In this document: positions 44,197 through 53,530 of the stretch, piece after piece
Numbering within the stretch: the stretch's first letter is position 1
How the letters are laid out: each line of letters opens with the position of its first letter
DNA from: Devosia sp.
GTDB lineage: Bacteria > Pseudomonadota > Alphaproteobacteria > Rhizobiales > Devosiaceae
Direction of reading: 5' to 3'
Length of the DNA stretch: 64,000 bases
Assembly (NCBI RefSeq): GCF_025809055.1
Contig: NZ_CP075529.1
Location: forward strand, 1,240,001 to 1,304,000
Notes under the pieces: model-generated
Database searches by the model: none
Told to the model about the DNA's origin: nothing
Seen by the model: the letters and a program-made list of their open reading frames with translations, nothing else
Translations under genes and position numbers: made by a program

Positions 44197-45495
44197 ATGA
44201 ACAACTTCAGCGCGAAATGCGCTCTGCTCGCCGCCGTCCTGGCCGGCAGCGTTTCGCTCACCGCCGTGCCGGCCATGGCGCAGGACGACACCATCAAGGT
44301 CGGCATCCTGCACTCGCTTTCGGGCACGATGGCCATTTCCGAAACCACGCTCAAGGACACCATGCTGTTCCTGATTGAGCAGCAGAACGCCAAGGGCGGC
44401 GTGCTCGGCAAGCAGCTCGAACCCGTCGTGGTCGACATTGCTTCGGATTGGCCGCTGGCCGCCGAACTCGCCCGCCAGCTGATCGAAGTCGATGGCGTCG
44501 ATGCCGTCTTCGGCTGCTGGACCTCGGTCTGCCGCAAGTCGGTACTGCCGGTGTTTGAAGAACTCAATTCGCTGCTCTTCTACCCCGTGCAGTACGAGGG
44601 CGAAGAATCCCAGCGCAACGTGTTCTATACCGGCGCTTCCCCGAACCAGCAGGCCATTCCGGCCGTCGACTACCTGATGAACGAAGAAGGCGTCGAGCGC
44701 TGGGTCCTGGCCGGCACCGACTATGTCTATCCGCAGACCACCAACAAGATTCTCGAGCAATACCTGCTCGACAAGGGTGTGGCCGCCGAAGACATCATGA
44801 TCAACTACACGCCTTTCGGTCACTCTGATTGGCAGACCATCGTCTCCGACATCAAGGCCTTCGGCTCGGAAGGCAAGAAGACCGCCGTGGTCTCCACCAT
44901 CAACGGCGACGCCAACGTTCCCTTCTACCGTGAACTGGGCAACCAGGGCATTGCCGCCGAGGACATCCCGGTCGTGGCCTTCTCGGTCGGCGAGGAAGAG
45001 CTCTCCGGCTTCGACACCACCCCGCTGGTCGGCCATCTCGCCGCCTGGAACTACTTCATGTCGGTCGATACCCCCGAGAACGAAGAGTTCATCGCCGCCT
45101 GGCAGGACTTTATCGGCTCGACCGATCGCGTCACCAATGACCCGATGGAAGCCCACATGATCGGCTTCAACCTCTGGGTTGCGGCAGTCGAAGCCGCCGG
45201 CACCACCGATGCCGACGCCGTCATCGACTCCATCGTTGGCCTCGAAACCCCGAACCTGACTGGCGGCATCGCCACCATGCTCCCGAACCACCACATCACC
45301 AAGCCGGTGCTGATCGGTGAAATCCAGGACGACGGCCAGTTCTTCGTGGTCTGGGAAACCGAAGACCTCGTCCCCGGCGACGCATGGTCCGACTTCCTGC
45401 CCGAGTCCAAGATGCTCGAAGCCGATTGGACCGCCCCGATCAACTGCGGAAACTACAATACCGAAACCGAAACCTGCGGTTCGGCTGCGCAGTAA
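44197..45495 (+). CDS. urtA: Urea ABC transporter substrate-binding protein
   Basis: The 432-residue periplasmic protein has a signal peptide (KCALLAAVLAGSVSLTAVPAMA) and a Peripla_BP_5 fold with the UrtA segments TIKVGILHSLSGTMAISE, FGCWTSVCRKSVLPVFEE and LLFYPVQYEGEE. It binds urea with high affinity and delivers it to UrtBC. ATG 44197 (MNNFSAKCALL) is the family start. Two conserved cysteines lie near the C-terminus in INCGNY and ETCGSA. It is the first gene of urtABCDE and is followed by a palindromic repeat. Confidence 0.97.
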   Translation: MNNFSAKCALLAAVLAGSVSLTAVPAMAQDDTIKVGILHSLSGTMAISETTLKDTMLFLIEQQNAKGGVLGKQLEPVVVDIASDWPLAAELARQLIEVDGVDAVFGCWTSVCRKSVLPVFEELNSLLFYPVQYEGEESQRNVFYTGASPNQQAIPAVDYLMNEEGVERWVLAGTDYVYPQTTNKILEQYLLDKGVAAEDIMINYTPFGHSDWQTIVSDIKAFGSEGKKTAVVSTINGDANVPFYRELGNQGIAAEDIPVVAFSVGEEELSGFDTTPLVGHLAAWNYFMSVDTPENEEFIAAWQDFIGSTDRVTNDPMEAHMIGFNLWVAAVEAAGTTDADAVIDSIVGLETPNLTGGIATMLPNHHITKPVLIGEIQDDGQFFVVWETEDLVPGDAWSDFLPESKMLEADWTAPINCGNYNTETETCGSAAQ

Positions 45496-45508
45496 AGAAG
45501 GGTTACCC

Positions 45509-45620
45509 CACCTGACCTCCCCCTGAAGAAGGGGGAGGAACGGGCTGGTGACTGGGGCGAGATTTTGCCCGCACGCAATTTCTCCTCCCCCTCCTTCAGG
45601 GGGAGGCTGGGTGGGGGTGC
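45509..45620. repeat. Palindromic intergenic repeat between urtA and urtB
   Basis: Arms CTCCCCCTGAAGAAGGGGGAG and CTCCCCCTCCTTCAGGGGGAG-like sequences surround a 50-nt loop and end in GGGTGGGGGTG. It is related in design to the copies at 28741 and 47307 but diverged. It lies inside an operon, so it may modulate the mRNA between binding protein and permease. Confidence 0.65.
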
Positions 45621-45656
45621 CCACCATTTCGAACAACGACAAGGACTTGCCCCGCG

Positions 45657-47267
45657 ATGCTGACTCATCTTCTGCGCCTGGCGCTTGTGCTCCTGCCGTT
45701 GTTCATGACCCCCGCTGCCATCGCCCAGGATGCCACCGTGGACATTCCCGCCCAGATCACGGCCATGGGCGAAGCCAATCTGCGCGAATTGACCGAGATC
45801 GTCTCGACCCTTGCCGCAACAGGTGACCCCGCCGTGGTGCCCGCCCTGACCGCGCTCGGCGCCGGCGACCTCTACCTCGACGAAACCACCGGCACGGTCG
45901 TCATCCAGCGCGGTTCGAGCCACCTCGATCCGGTATCCGGCGAAACGCTCGAACTGGGGGCCGATGCCGACCTCTCGCGCATCCGCGTCAACAACGGGCT
46001 GCGGCGCGACATCGCCTCCGCCCTCGCCGGCATGACCCTGATGAGCGACAATCCCCGTACGCGCCTGACCGCCGCGCAGGGTTTCCTCGCCAATCCCGAC
46101 CCCGCCAATATTCCGCTTCTCGACGAAGCCATTGCCGAAGAAACCAATCCCGAAGTGCTGCGCGCCATGCAGACGGCGCGCGCCGTTACGGTTCTCCGCG
46201 ACGATGACTCGAGCATCGAGGACCGGACCGCCGCCGTGCCCCTGGTTGCAAGCGGCGCCGGCCGCAATGCCATCACCATTCTCAATTCGGCGCTCAATTC
46301 CGCGCCCGAAGACGTCCAGCCCGCCATCCGCTCGGCCATTGCCGGCCTCGAGCAGGAACGCGCCGTCTGGGGGGCTCTCCAAAATGTCTGGTTCGGCCTG
46401 TCGCTCGGTTCGGTCCTGCTGCTGGCCGCCATTGGCCTGGCCATCACCTTCGGGGTCATGGGCGTCATCAACATGGCCCATGGCGAGATGGTGATGCTCG
46501 GCGCCTACACGACCTTCATCGTCCAGCTGATCATCCGGCAGAACTTCCCCTTCCTGCTCGACTATTCCCTGCTGATCGCCCTGCCCTGCGCCTTCCTGGT
46601 CACCGGCGCCATCGGGGTCGGCATCGAGCGCGGCATCATCCGCTGGCTCTATGGCCGGCCGCTCGAAACCCTGCTCGCTACATGGGGCCTGTCGCTCATC
46701 CTGCAACAGGCCGTGCGCTCGCTTTTCGGGCCGACCAACCAGATGGTGATTGCGCCGACCTGGATGAGCGGATCCTTCGAATTCTATGGCCTTTCAATCA
46801 CTTATGGCCGGTTCTGGATCGTTATCTTCGCGGCTGTGGTCTTTGCCCTGCTGCTGGTGATCCTCAACCGTACACCCCTGGGCCTGCAGATGCGGGCCGT
46901 CACGCAGAACCGCCGCATGGCGTCCGCCATGGGCATCCGCACTCCATTCGTCGACGCCATGACCTTTGGCCTCGGCTCGGGCATTGCCGGGCTCGCCGGG
47001 GTGGCGCTGACCCAGATCGACAATATCTCGCCGAACCTGGGCCAGAACTACATCATCGACAGCTTCATGGTCGTGGTCTTCGGCGGTGTCGGCAATCTCT
47101 GGGGCACGCTGATCGGCGCCATGAGCCTGGGCATCGCCAACAAGTTCCTCGAGCCCTATGCCGGCGCCGTCCTGGGCAAGATCCTGATCCTCGTCCTCAT
47201 CATCCTCTTCATCCAGCGCCGCCCGCGCGGCCTCTTCGCCCTCAAGGGCCGGGCGGTGGAGCAATGA
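45657..47267 (+). CDS. urtB: Urea ABC transporter permease UrtB
   Basis: The 536-residue membrane protein has a signal-like N-terminus (LALVLLPLFMTPAAIAQD), a periplasmic extension of about 220 residues typical of UrtB, and a LivH-type permease domain. Characteristic segments are LAITFGVMGVINMAHGEM and RAVTQNRRMASAMGIRT, followed by VFGGVGNLWGTLIG. It forms the urea channel with UrtC. The ATG at 45657 has AAGGAC upstream. The gene follows urtA after a palindromic repeat and precedes urtC after another. Confidence 0.96.
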   Translation: MLTHLLRLALVLLPLFMTPAAIAQDATVDIPAQITAMGEANLRELTEIVSTLAATGDPAVVPALTALGAGDLYLDETTGTVVIQRGSSHLDPVSGETLELGADADLSRIRVNNGLRRDIASALAGMTLMSDNPRTRLTAAQGFLANPDPANIPLLDEAIAEETNPEVLRAMQTARAVTVLRDDDSSIEDRTAAVPLVASGAGRNAITILNSALNSAPEDVQPAIRSAIAGLEQERAVWGALQNVWFGLSLGSVLLLAAIGLAITFGVMGVINMAHGEMVMLGAYTTFIVQLIIRQNFPFLLDYSLLIALPCAFLVTGAIGVGIERGIIRWLYGRPLETLLATWGLSLILQQAVRSLFGPTNQMVIAPTWMSGSFEFYGLSITYGRFWIVIFAAVVFALLLVILNRTPLGLQMRAVTQNRRMASAMGIRTPFVDAMTFGLGSGIAGLAGVALTQIDNISPNLGQNYIIDSFMVVVFGGVGNLWGTLIGAMSLGIANKFLEPYAGAVLGKILILVLIILFIQRRPRGLFALKGRAVEQ

Positions 47268-47306
47268 TGATGCTGTGCCGTGCTCCGATGGTCCCGGCCC
47301 CATCGT

Positions 47307-47421
47307 CCCCTCGCCCCTCAGGGGAGAGGGTCAGGGTGAGGGGTGAGAACCTATCAGTTTGCCACCGATCTGAACCCCTCATCCGGCGCTCCGCGCCACC
47401 TTCTCCCCTCAGGGGAGAAGG
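47307..47421. repeat. Palindromic intergenic repeat between urtB and urtC
   Basis: Both arms carry CCCCTCAGGGGAGA, with GTGAGGGGTGAG and CCGGCGCTCCGCGCC between them. It is nearly the same unit as 28741-28858 and occupies almost the whole gap before urtC. Confidence 0.8.
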
Positions 47422-47448
47422 GACACTGTGCCTCCGGAGGGCCTTCCC

Positions 47449-48648
47449 ATGCTGACCCAAGCCCTGTTCCGCGCCCTCGACAAGAAGGCCATCTGGGTCA
47501 TCGCCATCTTCCTGGCCGTCGCCATCCTCGTGCCCATGGCAAACCTGCTGATTCCGCCCGGCCAGTTCGGCCATGTGCCGACCTACCTGGTCTCGCTCAT
47601 GGGCAAATATCTCAGCTACGCCATCCTGGCGCTGGCGCTCGATCTGGTCTGGGGTTATTGCGGCATTCTTTCGCTGGGCCACGGCGCCTTCTTCGCGCTC
47701 GGCGGCTATGCCATGGGCATGTATCTCATGCGCCAGATCGGCACGCGCGGCGTCTATGGTAATCCGCACCTGCCGGATTTCATGGTCTTCCTCAACTGGA
47801 AGGAATTGCCCTGGTACTGGCTCGGCTTCGACAATTTCTGGTTCGCCATGGCCATGGTCGTCTTCGTGCCAGGCCTGCTCGCCTTCATCTTTGGCTTCTT
47901 CGCCTTCCGCAGCCGCGTCACCGGTGTCTATCTCTCCATCATCACCCAGGCGATGACATTCGCCCTGCTGCTGGCCTTCTTCCGCAACGACATGGGTTTT
48001 GGCGGCAATAACGGCCTCACCGATTTCAAGGACATCCTCGGCGCCCCTGTTCAGGCTCAGACGACCCGCGCTGCCCTGTTCGCGGCCACGGCGATCACCC
48101 TGGCCGTTTCCGTCTTCATCTGCTCGATGATCGTCAACAGTAAGCTCGGCAAGGTCATGGTCGCGGTGCGAGACGCCGAAAGCCGCACGCGGTTCATCGG
48201 CTATCGGGTGGAATATGTAAAACTCTTCGCCTTCACCGTTTCGGCGATCATGGCCGGCATTGCGGGCGCGCTCTATGTTCCGCAGGTGGGCATCATCAAT
48301 CCGTCCGAATTCGAGCCCGGCAATTCCATCGAGGTGGTCATCTGGACTGCCGTCGGCGGGCGCGGCACCCTGATCGGCCCGATCATCGGCGCCATCGCCG
48401 TCAACCTGGGCAAGTCGTGGTTCACCACCACCCTGCCCGAGCTCTGGCTGTTCGCGCTGGGGGCCCTGTTCATCTTCTCCACCCTGTTCCTGCCCAAGGG
48501 CATTGTCGGGCTCTGGGCTCAGATCAGGGGGCGCCGCAAGGCGCCGCAACAGCCGGCACAGCCCACGCCGGCGCAATCCGCCGATATCGAACGCGGCGAA
48601 GACCCGGCCAGCTTTGCCGAGCCGCCCCAGCCCAAGCCCGCGGAGTAG
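47449..48648 (+). CDS. urtC: Urea ABC transporter permease UrtC
   Basis: The 399-residue LivM-type permease has eight to nine helices, with SYAILALALDLVWGYCGILSLGHGAFF near the start and VAVRDAESRTRFIGYRVE (EAA loop) before GTLIGPIIGAIAVNLGKSW. The C-terminus is a Pro/Gln-rich cytoplasmic tail. ATG 47449 is preferred because GGAGGG lies 10 nt upstream; an upstream GTG would overlap the repeat. urtD starts 4 nt after its stop. Confidence 0.95.
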   Translation: MLTQALFRALDKKAIWVIAIFLAVAILVPMANLLIPPGQFGHVPTYLVSLMGKYLSYAILALALDLVWGYCGILSLGHGAFFALGGYAMGMYLMRQIGTRGVYGNPHLPDFMVFLNWKELPWYWLGFDNFWFAMAMVVFVPGLLAFIFGFFAFRSRVTGVYLSIITQAMTFALLLAFFRNDMGFGGNNGLTDFKDILGAPVQAQTTRAALFAATAITLAVSVFICSMIVNSKLGKVMVAVRDAESRTRFIGYRVEYVKLFAFTVSAIMAGIAGALYVPQVGIINPSEFEPGNSIEVVIWTAVGGRGTLIGPIIGAIAVNLGKSWFTTTLPELWLFALGALFIFSTLFLPKGIVGLWAQIRGRRKAPQQPAQPTPAQSADIERGEDPASFAEPPQPKPAE

Positions 48649-48652
48649 ACAC

Positions 48653-49402
48653 ATGACCGCCTCCAAGGACACCATGCTTTACCTCGATGGCGTGTCCGTC
48701 GCCTTCGACGGCTTCAAGGCCATCAACAACCTCTCCATCATTGTCGGCCCCGCCGAAATGCTGGCCATTATCGGGCCCAACGGCGCCGGCAAGACCACCA
48801 TGATGGACATCATCACCGGCAAGACCCGGCCCGATGCCGGCGAGGTTCTGTTCGACGGCCGCACCGACCTGACAAAACTGGACGAGGCGGCGATCGCCAA
48901 TCTGGGCATCGGCCGGAAATTCCAGAAACCCACCGTGTTCGAAAGCCACACGGTCTGGGACAATCTCGAAATGGCCCTGAAGAAACCGCGCGGCATCTTC
49001 CCGACGCTGTTCTACACGGCCAGTCAGGACGACATCGTCCGCATCACGGAAATCCTCGAAACGGTCCGCCTGCTGGCGCGCAAGGATGAACTTGCCGCCA
49101 ATCTCAGCCACGGCCAGAAGCAATGGCTCGAGATCGGCATGTTGCTGGCCCAGGATCCAAAGCTCCTGCTCGTTGACGAACCGGTCGCCGGCATGACCGA
49201 TAGCGAAACCGAGGAAACCGCCAAGCTATTGCGGGAAATTGCAACCACGCGCTCCGTGGTCGTGGTCGAGCATGACATGAGTTTCGTGCGCGATCTCGGC
49301 TCGCGCGTCGTCTGCCTCGCCGAAGGCGCCGTCCTGGCCGAAGGAACCCTGGACCAGGTCAGCGCCAATCCAGTGGTCATCGAAAGGTATCTGGGGAGAT
49401 GA
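48653..49402 (+). CDS. urtD: Urea ABC transporter ATP-binding protein UrtD
   Basis: The 249-residue ATPase carries Walker A GPNGAGKTT, signature LSHGQKQWLEIG, Walker B LLLVDEPVAGM and switch VVVEHDMSFV. It is of the LivG class, and the LSHGQ signature variant is usual in UrtD. ATG 48653 follows the urtC stop by 4 nt. A longer frame reading back into urtC is not used. Confidence 0.96.
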   Translation: MTASKDTMLYLDGVSVAFDGFKAINNLSIIVGPAEMLAIIGPNGAGKTTMMDIITGKTRPDAGEVLFDGRTDLTKLDEAAIANLGIGRKFQKPTVFESHTVWDNLEMALKKPRGIFPTLFYTASQDDIVRITEILETVRLLARKDELAANLSHGQKQWLEIGMLLAQDPKLLLVDEPVAGMTDSETEETAKLLREIATTRSVVVVEHDMSFVRDLGSRVVCLAEGAVLAEGTLDQVSANPVVIERYLGR

Positions 49403-49437
49403 TGAAACCTCCCGAAATCCATCAGCACGCCGTGTTT

Positions 49438-49550
49438 CCTTCTCCCCTTGTGGGAGAAGGTGCCCGAAGGGCGGATGAGGGGTCCTACATTCACCCCTCA
49501 CCCGTCTCGGCCTTCGGCCGATCCACCCTCTCCCACAAGGGGAGAGGGGT
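49438..49550. repeat. Palindromic intergenic repeat between urtD and urtE
   Basis: Arms TTCTCCCCTTGTGGGAGAAGG and CTCTCCCACAAGGGGAGAGG-like sequences enclose GGATGAGGGG and CACCCCTCACCC plus a CGGCCTTCGGCCG stem. It is the third repeat in an internal gap of the urt operon. Confidence 0.75.
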
Positions 49551-49573
49551 AACCCCGACCGAGGTCTCCGATC

Positions 49574-50278
49574 ATGACCACCACCCTCTCCATCAATACC
49601 ATCGACCTGCACTATGGCGCCGCACAGGCGCTCAAGGGCATTTCGATTGAGTGCCAGCCCGGCCGGATCACCGCGGTTCTGGGGCGCAATGGCGTCGGCA
49701 AGTCGTCCACCCTGCGCGCCGTGACCGGGATCAACCATGTCTCTTCCGGCGGCATCCGGTTTGGCGCCGAGGATCTGAAGCGCCTGCCCCCCTATAAGCG
49801 GGCCCGCATGGGCATCGGCTATGTGCCCCAGGGGCGGGAGATTTTCCCGCTGCTGACGGTCAGGGAAAATCTCGAAACCGGCTATGCCGGACTGGCGCGC
49901 AGCGACCGGAACATCCCCGACTATATCTTCGAGCTGTTCCCGGTCCTCAAATCCATGCTGGCGCGGCGCGGGGGCGACCTCTCCGGCGGCCAGCAACAGC
50001 AATTGGCCATCGGCCGCGCGCTGGTCACGCGCCCCAAAGTGCTGGTTCTGGATGAACCGACGGAGGGCATCCAGCCCTCGATCATCAAGGACATCGGCCG
50101 CGCCCTGCAGTTCCTGCGCGACGAAAAGGGCATGACCATCCTGCTTGTTGAACAGTTCCTCGATTTCTGCCGGGAGATTTCGGACGACATCTACGTCATG
50201 GACCGCGGCGAAATCATGCATTCGGGACCGGCCAGCGATCTGGACCTGCCCGATGTCCGCCGGCACCTTATGGTCTAA
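49574..50278 (+). CDS. urtE: Urea ABC transporter ATP-binding protein UrtE
   Basis: The 234-residue LivF-class ATPase has Walker A GRNGVGKSS, signature LSGGQQQQLAIGRAL, Walker B VLVLDEPTEGIQPS and an EQFLDFC switch, which is the UrtE version. It completes the urea importer. A hairpin lies just downstream (50287-50308) without a plus-strand T-tract; on the minus strand it ends the next gene. Confidence 0.96.
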   Translation: MTTTLSINTIDLHYGAAQALKGISIECQPGRITAVLGRNGVGKSSTLRAVTGINHVSSGGIRFGAEDLKRLPPYKRARMGIGYVPQGREIFPLLTVRENLETGYAGLARSDRNIPDYIFELFPVLKSMLARRGGDLSGGQQQQLAIGRALVTRPKVLVLDEPTEGIQPSIIKDIGRALQFLRDEKGMTILLVEQFLDFCREISDDIYVMDRGEIMHSGPASDLDLPDVRRHLMV

Positions 50279-50281
50279 AAA

Positions 50282-50308
50282 CGCAAACACCCGGCCGAAG
50301 CCGGGTGT
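50282..50308 (-). terminator. Hairpin between urtE and the small secreted gene
   Basis: ACACCCGGC pairs with GCCGGGTGT around CGAA. The minus-strand tail TTTGCGTTTTT makes it a good terminator for the 105-residue gene. It may also help end the urt transcript. Confidence 0.8.
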
Positions 50309-50333
50309 CTGGGATAGTCAGATGACGTCAGGC

Positions 50334-50651
50334 TTATTCGACCCAACCGCCGTCCACACAATCCTGATAGGTAATGATGTCAAGGTCGATGGTGGTCAGG
50401 GCATCATCGCCTTCATTGACGGCCGGGGCACCGGACACGACAGCGTCGTCACCCGAGGCAGAGTCGGACTCAGCACCAATGGTGGTGGTGTCGGCCGCGA
50501 GCTTCAGGTCATCGCAGCGGGCCTGAACGGCGACGCGGTCATTTTCGGAGACTTCGACACCGGCAATTGTCATGCCCTGGGCAAAGCTGGCACCCGAGAA
50601 GGAAAGACCAAGAACAAGGGCGGCGGCAGTCAGTACGGAAGTATTGCGCAT
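50334..50651 (-). CDS. Small secreted acidic protein of unknown function
   Basis: The 105-residue product has a signal peptide (NTSVLTAAALVLGLSFSGASFA). A mature acidic chain follows, with ARCDDLKLAAD and a C-terminal ITYQDCVDGGWVE. Its two Cys could pair. It is counter-transcribed between urtE and ureD, divergent from ureD. The DAVVSGAPAVNEGDDALTTIDLD middle is acidic and probably disordered. The family is not recognised. Confidence 0.72.
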   Translation of the reverse strand: MRNTSVLTAAALVLGLSFSGASFAQGMTIAGVEVSENDRVAVQARCDDLKLAADTTTIGAESDSASGDDAVVSGAPAVNEGDDALTTIDLDIITYQDCVDGGWVE

Positions 50652-50729
50652 TTGAAAAATCCTCTTGAAATACAAGATTGAAAGAGCGCTTGCTCATCCA
50701 ACCAACGGGGCTATCGGCAGATCGTTGCA

Positions 50730-51581
50730 ATGAATTTTGCTGCTGAAAGAAATGTGATCGACACTACCCCTGCGCTGCAGCGCGCGCGGGGCGTCGGCCG
50801 CATATGCACCAAGCTCAGCCAGACCGGCCAAACCCGGCTCGACCGACTCTATCAGGACGGCTGCGGCAAGATCCGGCTGCCCAATACCCACGGCAACAGC
50901 CTTGAAGCCGTGTTCATCAACACCGCCGGCGGCATCACCGGTGGCGACCATTTGCAATGGTCGGCTGAGGTCGCCGAGGACGGCCACCTCGTCGTCACCA
51001 CCCAGGCTTGCGAGCGCAGCTATCGGTCCACCGGCGACATTGGCCGGGTCGAGAACACGCTATCGGTCGGTCCGGGCGCACATCTCGATTGGCTGCCGCA
51101 GGAAACCATTCTCTATGCCGGCAGCAAGCTCACCCGCCGGCTGGATGTGGACCTGGCTGAGGGCGCGACGCTCACGGCCATCGAGGCCGTGCTTCTCGGC
51201 CGTGATGCCATGGGCGAAGACGCCCGCGACGCGGTTCTTCGCGACAACTGGCGCATCCACCGCAACGGGCGCCTGCTTCACGCCGAGGCCACCCGCCTCT
51301 CTGGCGCTGGCCCAGAGCGCGACAGCATCGCCCTCCTGGACGGTTGCCGCGCCTTTGCGACCATTGTTCATATCGCGCGGAACGCGGATCGCGCCGAGGG
51401 GATCGTCAAGACCCTGCGCGCGGCAATGCCCATCGATCAGGCGATCGCCGCCAGTAGCGTGGCCGAGCGCGTGGTCATACGCGCCATGGCCCCAACCGGC
51501 CTTGCCCTCCGCCGCCTGATCGTTCCAATTCTCGTTACGCTGACTGGCGCGGGCGCCCTGCCCCGTCTTTGGCATCTCTAA
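50730..51581 (+). CDS. ureD: Urease accessory protein UreD
   Basis: The 283-residue protein has the UreD core (RLDRLYQDGCGKIRLP, VFINTAGGITGGD, VTTQACERSYRS, WLPQETILYAGSKL). It works with UreF and UreG as a scaffold and nickel tunnel for urease activation. It is the first urease gene, 13 nt before ureA. The C-terminal part is full length. A promoter should lie in the 78-nt gap to the divergent secreted-protein gene. Confidence 0.96.
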   Translation: MNFAAERNVIDTTPALQRARGVGRICTKLSQTGQTRLDRLYQDGCGKIRLPNTHGNSLEAVFINTAGGITGGDHLQWSAEVAEDGHLVVTTQACERSYRSTGDIGRVENTLSVGPGAHLDWLPQETILYAGSKLTRRLDVDLAEGATLTAIEAVLLGRDAMGEDARDAVLRDNWRIHRNGRLLHAEATRLSGAGPERDSIALLDGCRAFATIVHIARNADRAEGIVKTLRAAMPIDQAIAASSVAERVVIRAMAPTGLALRRLIVPILVTLTGAGALPRLWHL

Positions 51582-51593
51582 GGAAGTGCACCC

Positions 51594-51896
51594 ATGAACC
51601 TGACCCCGCGAGAGAAGGACAAGCTGCTGATCGCCATGGCAGCCATCGTCGCCCGCAAGCGCCTGGAACGCGGCGTAAAGCTGAACCACCCCGAAGCGGT
51701 GGCGCTGATCACAGATTACGTGGTCGAAGGCGCCCGCGACGGCCGCCCGGTCGCCGAACTGATGGAAGCAGGCGCCCATGTCATCTCGCGCGATCAGGTC
51801 ATGCCCGGCATTGCCGAAATGATCCACGACGTCCAGGTCGAAGCCACCTTCCCGGACGGCACAAAACTCGTCACCGTTCACCAACCCATCCGCTAA
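51594..51896 (+). CDS. ureA: Urease gamma subunit
   Basis: The 100-residue protein is a canonical UreA ([55 protein letters not shown]). It forms the (UreABC)3 apoenzyme with UreB and UreC. It is separate from UreB, unlike the fused form in Helicobacter. ureJ follows by 10 nt. Confidence 0.97.
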   Translation: MNLTPREKDKLLIAMAAIVARKRLERGVKLNHPEAVALITDYVVEGARDGRPVAELMEAGAHVISRDQVMPGIAEMIHDVQVEATFPDGTKLVTVHQPIR

Positions 51897-51906
51897 GGAC
51901 CAGCCG

Positions 51907-52485
51907 ATGCTCAAGCGCGCCCTCATTGTTCTCACGGCCACCCTGCTGGCCACCATGCCCGCCTTCGCCCATCTCGACCCGGCCGAGCACGGCTCCTTCG
52001 CGGCCGGCTTCAGCCACCCCCTGTTCGGTCTCGATCATATCCTGGCCATGGTCGCGGTCGGCCTCTGGGCCGCCCTGCAGGGCGGGCGTGCGATCTGGAT
52101 CGTCCCTTCGGCCTTTGTGGGCACCATGGCGATCGGATTCGCGGCTGCCATTGCCGGTGTTCCGCTGCCATTCGTCGAGCCGGTCATCCTCGCCTCGGTG
52201 ATCTTTATCGGCATCGGCATCGCCCTGGCTCTGCCGATCCCCACCACCGCGGTGGCGGCCATGGTCGGCTTCTTCGCCTTCTTCCACGGCCACGCGCATG
52301 GCGGCGAACTGGGCGAGGCCGGAGCCTGGCAATTCGCCATCGGCTTCATTCTGGCGACGGCCGTGTTACATGGTGCAGGCATCGTCGGCGGCCTGGTTCT
52401 GAGCAAATTCGGTGGCAAGGTGCTGACCCGCCTGGCGGGCGCCGCGACTGCGTTGGGCGGCGTCTGGCTGGCCATCGGCGGCTGA
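51907..52485 (+). CDS. ureJ: HupE/UreJ-type nickel-linked membrane protein
   Basis: The 192-residue protein has a cleavable N-terminus ([15 protein letters not shown]), the HupE/UreJ motif [22 protein letters not shown] and [10 protein letters not shown], and six helices. UreJ-type proteins are thought to be secondary nickel transporters that feed urease. Gene order ureD-A-J-B matches the usual alphaproteobacterial location between ureA and ureB, supporting the call. Confidence 0.92.
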   Translation: MLKRALIVLTATLLATMPAFAHLDPAEHGSFAAGFSHPLFGLDHILAMVAVGLWAALQGGRAIWIVPSAFVGTMAIGFAAAIAGVPLPFVEPVILASVIFIGIGIALALPIPTTAVAAMVGFFAFFHGHAHGGELGEAGAWQFAIGFILATAVLHGAGIVGGLVLSKFGGKVLTRLAGAATALGGVWLAIGG

Positions 52486-52495
52486 GGAGGACCAC

Positions 52496-52801
52496 ATGAT
52501 CCCGGGCGAAATCATTCCCGCGCAAGGTACGATCGAAATCAACCAGGGCGCCGAGCAGATCGTTCTCGAGGTCGCCAATACCGGCGACCGCCCGATCCAG
52601 GTCGGCTCGCACTACCACTTCTACGAGACCAATGCCGGCCTGCGGTTTGACCGCGAGAAGGCCCGCGGCATGCGGCTCGATATCGCCGCCGGCACGGCCG
52701 TCCGCTTCGAGCCGGGCCAGACGCGTGAAGTGCGCCTGGTTCCCATCTCCGGGGAACGGCGCATCTACGGCTTCCGCCAGCAGGTCATGGGCGCACTGTG
52801 A
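52496..52801 (+). CDS. ureB: Urease beta subunit
   Basis: The 101-residue protein is a standard UreB ([54 protein letters not shown]). It starts 10 nt after ureJ. Unusually, ureC does not follow directly: it begins 1.6 kb downstream. Confidence 0.97.
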   Translation: MIPGEIIPAQGTIEINQGAEQIVLEVANTGDRPIQVGSHYHFYETNAGLRFDREKARGMRLDIAAGTAVRFEPGQTREVRLVPISGERRIYGFRQQVMGAL

Positions 52802-52891
52802 CGCGATAATTGCGATTTCGGTCGCCGGCCATGGCGCTCGGCGGCCGAACCTGTTCTAAGGGGCGCTCCCGCTCACTTTTGTGCCTGCACC

Positions 52892-53281
52892 ATGACCGAA
52901 CGCTCCGACTTCTCGCAAATCCTGGCTTCCACCCTGCAGGACCTTCGCACCAACGGCATTGCCGATGGCGAAGCCATGACCCTGATCGGCAGCCTTGCCG
53001 CCGATATCGCCGACCGCCTCAAGGTATCGAGCTGGTCTGCCGCCAAGGCCAGGATCGACCGGCAGTTGCACGATCAGCTGCTCAAGAGCTTTCAAGATCA
53101 GGGCAACGCACTCCACAAGGCCGGCAATCGCAAGCAGGCCTATGCGGTCCAGGCCCTTGCCGTGTCGCTCGTCGCCCGCACCCAGACCGAGACCCCCGGT
53201 GTCCGCGAGGGCGAGCATCTGCTTGACGCCCTGCTGGACCGGGCCGTCGAGGTCTACCGGCACTCCCGCCCTACCCACTAA
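52892..53281 (+). CDS. Conserved small protein downstream of ureB
   Basis: The 129-residue protein is soluble and helix-rich, with a central LKVSSWSAAKARIDRQLHDQLLKSFQD and QAYAVQALAVSLVARTQT. It lacks Cys, a signal peptide or membrane segments. It is on the urease strand, 90 nt after ureB, so it is probably co-transcribed. I do not recognise it. A role in urease maturation is possible only from location. Confidence 0.75.
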   Translation: MTERSDFSQILASTLQDLRTNGIADGEAMTLIGSLAADIADRLKVSSWSAAKARIDRQLHDQLLKSFQDQGNALHKAGNRKQAYAVQALAVSLVARTQTETPGVREGEHLLDALLDRAVEVYRHSRPTH

Positions 53282-53305
53282 AAACGAAAAAGCGCCGGAC
53301 CCTTC

Positions 53306-53421
53306 CCTTCTCCCCTCAGGGGAGAAGGTGGCGCGAAGCGCCGGATGAGGGGTTCAGCGCTGCAGCAGCCACGGCGCGTTCACCCCTCACCCCAGTCCTC
53401 TCCCCTGAGGGGCGAGGGGGC
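53306..53421. repeat. Palindromic intergenic repeat within the urease locus
   Basis: CTTCTCCCCTCAGGGGAGAAGG and its partner arm CCTCTCCCCTGAGGGGCGAGG-type sequence enclose GCGCGAAGCGCC and CACCCCTCACC. It is an inverted-orientation copy of the unit at 28741 and 47307. It is followed by a short GGCGAT microrepeat (53421-53441). Confidence 0.8.
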
Positions 53422-53474
53422 GATGGCGGCGATGGCGGCGATGCTGTAGTTCACAGACAAAATGCTCCAGAAAA

Positions 53475-53507
53475 CGAAAAAGCGCCGGACCCGAGGGTCT
53501 CAGCGCC
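53475..53507 (-). terminator. Terminator of the Asp/Val-repeat gene
   Basis: On the minus strand, GGCGCT...ACCC pairs with GGGT...GGCGCT, followed by TTTTCGTTTT. A copy of the tail AAAACGAAAAAGCGCCGGAC also occurs at 53281, so a 20-nt duplication flanks the palindromic repeat. Confidence 0.65.
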
Positions 53508-53530
53508 TTTCGATCTAAAGCCGGTTGGCT

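Noticed and set aside
44113..45642. 509-codon minus-strand frame opposite urtA
   Set aside because: It is the complement of a clear UrtA coding sequence and reads as low-complexity shadow translation.
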